This document shows, in pieces, positions 61,197-64,000 of a stretch of DNA of 64,000 nt. The stretch spans positions 2,101,001-2,165,000 of the forward strand of contig NZ_CP151076.1 of the NCBI RefSeq assembly GCF_038096165.1. The letters run 5' to 3'. The notes beneath the pieces were generated by a model. The model did no database searches and was not told the origin of the DNA. It worked only from the letters and a program-made list of their open reading frames with translations. The translations under genes were made by a program, and so were the position numbers. Positions within the stretch are counted from its first letter, which is position 1; each line of letters begins with the position of its first letter. The stretch comes from Pseudomonas sp. G.S.17 (GTDB lineage: Bacteria > Pseudomonadota > Gammaproteobacteria > Pseudomonadales > Pseudomonadaceae).

Positions 61197-63005
61197 ATGA
61201 CTATGCAATCGACAACCAGCGGTGTGGTGTCGCAACGTTTGGCACAAACACGGGCATTGATGAGCCGCGAGCGAATCGATGCTTATCTGGTGCCTTCGGC
61301 TGACCCGCATCTGTCCGAATACCTGCCGGGCTATTGGCAGGGTAGGCAATGGCTGTCCGGCTTTCATGGGTCCGTTGGCACGCTGATTGTCACTCAGGAT
61401 TTCGCGGGTCTTTGGGCCGATAGCCGCTACTGGGAACAGGCTACTAAAGAGCTGGCAGGCAGCGGCATCCAGTTGGTAAAGCTGGTTCCGGGCCAGCAGG
61501 GGCCATTGGAGTGGCTGGCCGAGCAAGCCAAGGCTGAAACCGTTGTTGCCGTGGATGGCGCAGTGCTGGCCGTGGCCTCCTCACGAACCCTGGCCAGCAA
61601 ACTCTATGATCGTGGTGCCCGACTGCGTACCGATCTGGACTTGCTGACTGAGCTGTGGGAAGACCGTCCGGCGCTGCCAACCAAGCCGATCTACGAGCAT
61701 TTGCCACCACAGGCGTCGGTGGCCCGCAGCGAAAAACTCACTCGACTGCGCAAGGTCATGGCAGAGCGGGGTGCTGACTGGCATTTTCTTGCAACGCTGG
61801 ATGACATCGCATGGTTGTTCAACCTGCGTGGCGCTGATGTTTCCTACAACCCGGTGTTCATTTCCTTTGCGTTAATTGGCCCCAACAGCATCAGTCTTTT
61901 TATTGACTCCACCAAAGTCGACGCCGGCATCCGCCAAAGCCTGGAGGCAGATGGCGTCACCTTGCTGGAATATACGCAGATCGGTGCAGCGTTACGCGCG
62001 GTCCCCAAAGACGCTCGCCTGTTGATTGACCCTGCACGGGTGACCTGTGGCCTGCTCGATTACCTGGATAGTGAAGTCACTTTCGTCGAAGGCTTGAACC
62101 CGACCACTCTGTTCAAATCACAGAAATCCGAAACAGACACCCAGCATATTCGCCAGGCAATGGAGCAGGATGGCGCGGCGCTGTGCGAGTTTTTCACTTG
62201 GCTGGATTCGGCCCTGGGCCATGAACCGGTCAGCGAGCTGACCATTGACGAAAAACTCGGTCAGGCGCGCCAGCGGCGTCCGGGTTATGTCTCTGCCAGC
62301 TTCGCTACCATCGCCGGATTCAACGCTAATGGCGCGATGCCGCATTACCGGGCTACGGAAGAAGAATTTGCGCAGATCGAAGGCGATGGCTTGTTGTTGA
62401 TTGATTCCGGCGGCCAGTACCTGGGCGGCACCACTGACATCACGCGCATGGTGCCGGTCGGTACGCCAACGGTCGAGCAAAAGCAGGACTGCACCCGTGT
62501 GTTGAAAGGCGTGATTGCTTTGTCCCGGGCGCTTTTCCCACAAGGAATTCTGTCACCTCTGCTGGATTCCATTGCTCGTGCGCCCATCTGGGCGGGCGGT
62601 GTCAATTACGGTCATGGCACTGGGCATGGCGTGGGCTACTTCCTGAATGTTCACGAGGGCCCACAAGTCATTGCCTATCAGGCGCCAGCTACCCCGCAAA
62701 CCGCGATGCTGGCAGGCATGATCACTTCAATCGAGCCGGGCACATATCGCCCCGGCCGTTGGGGAGTTCGGATTGAAAACCTGGTGATCAACCGCGAGGC
62801 GGGCAAGACAGAATTCGGAGAGTTTCTGAAGTTCGAGACGCTGACTCTGTGCCCTATCGATACCCGATGCCTGGATATCGACTTGTTGGCCGAGGATGAG
62901 CGTGCGTGGCTCAATGATTACCACGTCGAAGTACAGGAGCGTTTGACGCCTTTGTTGCAAGGCGCTGCGCTGGAATGGTTGAACACTCGCACTGCCGGGA
63001 TCTGA
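61197..63005 (+). CDS. Aminopeptidase P (Xaa-Pro aminopeptidase), long form
   Basis: The 602-residue product has two creatinase-like N-terminal domains and the M24B metallopeptidase domain from about residue 320. The metal ligands are visible: Asp in LLLIDSGGQYLGGTTDITRM, His in YGHGTGHGVGYFLNVHEGPQ, and Glu in ITSIEPGTYRPGRWGVRIEN. It removes N-terminal residues before proline. The length matches the long eukaryote-like XPNPEP1 type, not the 440-residue E. coli PepP. AGGAGA precedes the ATG at 61197. It is the second gene after the desulfurase. Confidence 0.93.
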   Translation: MTMQSTTSGVVSQRLAQTRALMSRERIDAYLVPSADPHLSEYLPGYWQGRQWLSGFHGSVGTLIVTQDFAGLWADSRYWEQATKELAGSGIQLVKLVPGQQGPLEWLAEQAKAETVVAVDGAVLAVASSRTLASKLYDRGARLRTDLDLLTELWEDRPALPTKPIYEHLPPQASVARSEKLTRLRKVMAERGADWHFLATLDDIAWLFNLRGADVSYNPVFISFALIGPNSISLFIDSTKVDAGIRQSLEADGVTLLEYTQIGAALRAVPKDARLLIDPARVTCGLLDYLDSEVTFVEGLNPTTLFKSQKSETDTQHIRQAMEQDGAALCEFFTWLDSALGHEPVSELTIDEKLGQARQRRPGYVSASFATIAGFNANGAMPHYRATEEEFAQIEGDGLLLIDSGGQYLGGTTDITRMVPVGTPTVEQKQDCTRVLKGVIALSRALFPQGILSPLLDSIARAPIWAGGVNYGHGTGHGVGYFLNVHEGPQVIAYQAPATPQTAMLAGMITSIEPGTYRPGRWGVRIENLVINREAGKTEFGEFLKFETLTLCPIDTRCLDIDLLAEDERAWLNDYHVEVQERLTPLLQGAALEWLNTRTAGI

Positions 63006-63015
63006 CGGGGGTTCC

Positions 63016-63042
63016 TGCGCTTCGGCAACGGGCCGAGGCGCA
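63016..63042 (+). terminator. Hairpin after the aminopeptidase gene
   Basis: TGCGC-T-TCGGC and GCCGA-G-GCGCA pair over ten bases with one mismatch around the loop AACGG. It begins 10 bp after the stop at 63005. There is no T-run, so it may be a Rho-independent terminator only in part. Confidence 0.4.
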
Positions 63043-63063
63043 CTTCGACCGGCCGTCCTACGG

Positions 63064-63357
63064 CTAGGGTTTTACTGGTTTCTTGCAGACGATGATCATG
63101 CTGCGGCTGGTATAGCCGGCCGGGTTGAGCCCGAAGGGATAGTCGCCGGGCTCTTCAGCTGCATCACCGGATTTGGCGATGATCCGGTAGTTCTGCGAAA
63201 CGCAGGAACTTGTCGCCATTTCGTAGCATTTTTCCCACGAAGAAGACAGACCGGAGCAATTGATGTGAATTCCGCGCTTTGTCTGTTTGAGCGGTTTTGA
63301 TGTTGCCGCGCATCCCGTAGCTATCAAGAGCGCCAACACTATAAAAATGTGTTTCAT
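63064..63357 (-). CDS. Small lipoprotein, unknown function
   Basis: The 97-residue product has a lipoprotein signal (MKHIFIVLALLIATGC, lipobox IATGC). The mature part has three cysteines in CSGLSSSWEKCYEMATSSC and another in IIVCKKPVKP, so disulfides are plausible. AAGGAAGG precedes the ATG at 63357. I do not recognise the family. It is oriented against the aminopeptidase gene. Confidence 0.8.
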   Translation of the reverse strand: MKHIFIVLALLIATGCAATSKPLKQTKRGIHINCSGLSSSWEKCYEMATSSCVSQNYRIIAKSGDAAEEPGDYPFGLNPAGYTSRSMIIVCKKPVKP

Positions 63358-63536
63358 TGCCTTCCTTACCTGAGCATCGACCAGAAGCGGCGCCCACCCT
63401 GAATTCAGTAGCTTGCGACAAGGCGGCGTACTGCCCTGCCTGGATTGCAATCCAGAAAAGAACATCGCCTGGCGCTAAACATGGCTCAACGACGTTACAA
63501 ATGCTAGCAACATCTCATTTTCAGGCAAAACATCCG

Positions 63537-64000
63537 TCAATCGGCTGGCACCAATTGCGACGTTTCTCGTTGGGACGTGAGCGTCGCGCCAGCTGAAGCC
63601 AGAATAATCGCGGCGATCGCCAGCCACTGCAGAAGTGTCAGATCTTCATGAAGGAAAAGCATCCCGGATAGAGCGCCAAACACCGGTTCGATACTCGCCA
63701 GGGTGCCAAACGTTCGTGCAGGCATGCGCGTCAGCGCGACCATTTCCAGACTGTAGGGCAGGGCCGTCGATAGAATCGCCACGCCAATGGCGGTCGGTAT
63801 CAATGCAATATCAAGCAGCGCGGTGCCTGCGTGCACCATTCCGATGGGGGCGATGAATATCGCAGCAATCAATACGCCTAGCGCGGCGGTCTGAATGCCG
63901 TTGTCTTCCCCGGCCTTTTGGCCGAACAGGATGTAGGCAGCCCAGCAAACTCCGGCACCCAATGCGTAGGCGACACCCGTCAGGTCAAGGTTCGCGCTGG
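63537..64000 (-). CDS. EamA-family exporter, RhtA-like, partial at the window edge
   Basis: The frame stays open to the right edge with no start codon in range; the visible 153 residues are the C-terminal half of an EamA exporter. ALGAGVCWAAYILFGQKAGE, then LSTALPYSLEMVALTRMPAR and GTLASIEPVFGALSGMLFLH match RhtA-type threonine/homoserine exporters. The gene ends with LTLLQWLAIAAIILASAGAT and a short tail. The rest lies beyond 64000. Confidence 0.85.
   Translation of the reverse strand, partial: SANLDLTGVAYALGAGVCWAAYILFGQKAGEDNGIQTAALGVLIAAIFIAPIGMVHAGTALLDIALIPTAIGVAILSTALPYSLEMVALTRMPARTFGTLASIEPVFGALSGMLFLHEDLTLLQWLAIAAIILASAGATLTSQRETSQLVPAD

Overview
The window reads as a chromosomal segment of a fluorescent-group Pseudomonas. 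The reasons are the GC-rich coding sequence, several inverted REP/REPIN pairs built on the pseudomonad core GAGCGAGGCTTGCCCGCGAA, a soxR gene paired with a divergent small monooxygenase, a luciferase-type sulfonate monooxygenase next to an SfnR-like activator, and an atoDA-atoE cluster with a divergent LysR gene. I saw no rRNA, tRNA, CRISPR array, phage or intact insertion sequence.

Layout. 1-4.7 kb: 5' part of a Pha/Mrp antiporter subunit A gene, an EamA permease divergent from an XRE-cupin regulator with a perfect palindrome between them, and an FAD/NAD(P) protein. 4.7-5.4 kb: a non-coding stretch with REPs and an elaborate multi-hairpin element. 5.4-8.5 kb: soxR with its target promoter, and a two-gene sulfonate unit. 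8.8-13.6 kb: a LysR gene followed by CoA-transferase, HMG-CoA lyase and MFS genes, a probable branched dicarboxylate catabolic unit. 13.6-17.5 kb: intact ku, a wrecked ligD, a transporter remnant and a Tat-type aldo/keto reductase. 17.7-23.4 kb: an MFS gene divergent from a NicA/NicB-like molybdenum hydroxylase with three fused cytochrome c domains. 23.5-34.9 kb: ordinary metabolic and regulatory genes (pssA, a glycerophosphodiesterase, a diguanylate cyclase, a DUF4160/DUF2442 pair, a hydroxyacid dehydrogenase, an FAH-family hydrolase, AraC, LysR, an amidotransferase-like protein, a PEBP protein, MarR). 35-39.3 kb: the atoD-atoA-atoE unit, its LysR gene and a GntP-family remnant. 39.5-41.2 kb: a lipoprotein, a LysE exporter and an orphan ssuE.

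41.4-58.9 kb, minus strand: a 15-gene Wzx-type exopolysaccharide operon. In transcription order it has a PhyH dioxygenase-like gene, a VioA-like aminotransferase, a flippase, a GT2, a Wzb-like phosphatase, a Wzc-like tyrosine kinase, a WbqC-family gene, an RfaH-like antiterminator, a GT2, a GT4, a PslG-like periplasmic glycoside hydrolase, two more GT4s, a WcaJ-like initiating transferase and a Wza-like lipoprotein. Its leader carries an exact copy of the enterobacterial ops element 83 nt before the first gene, so the operon appears to encode the factor that reads its own leader. No Wzy polymerase is recognisable. Upstream lies a 1-kb AT-rich non-coding stretch with a promoter candidate, two terminator-like hairpins and a possible GGA-rich small RNA.

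59.9-64 kb: a cysteine desulfurase, a long-form aminopeptidase P, a small lipoprotein and the 3' part of an EamA exporter gene.

Two themes stand out. One is the self-contained RfaH/ops circuit on an unusual polysaccharide operon with an amino-sugar decoration module. The other is local gene decay: ligD, an Npt-like MFS gene and a GntP permease gene survive only as pieces beside intact partners.
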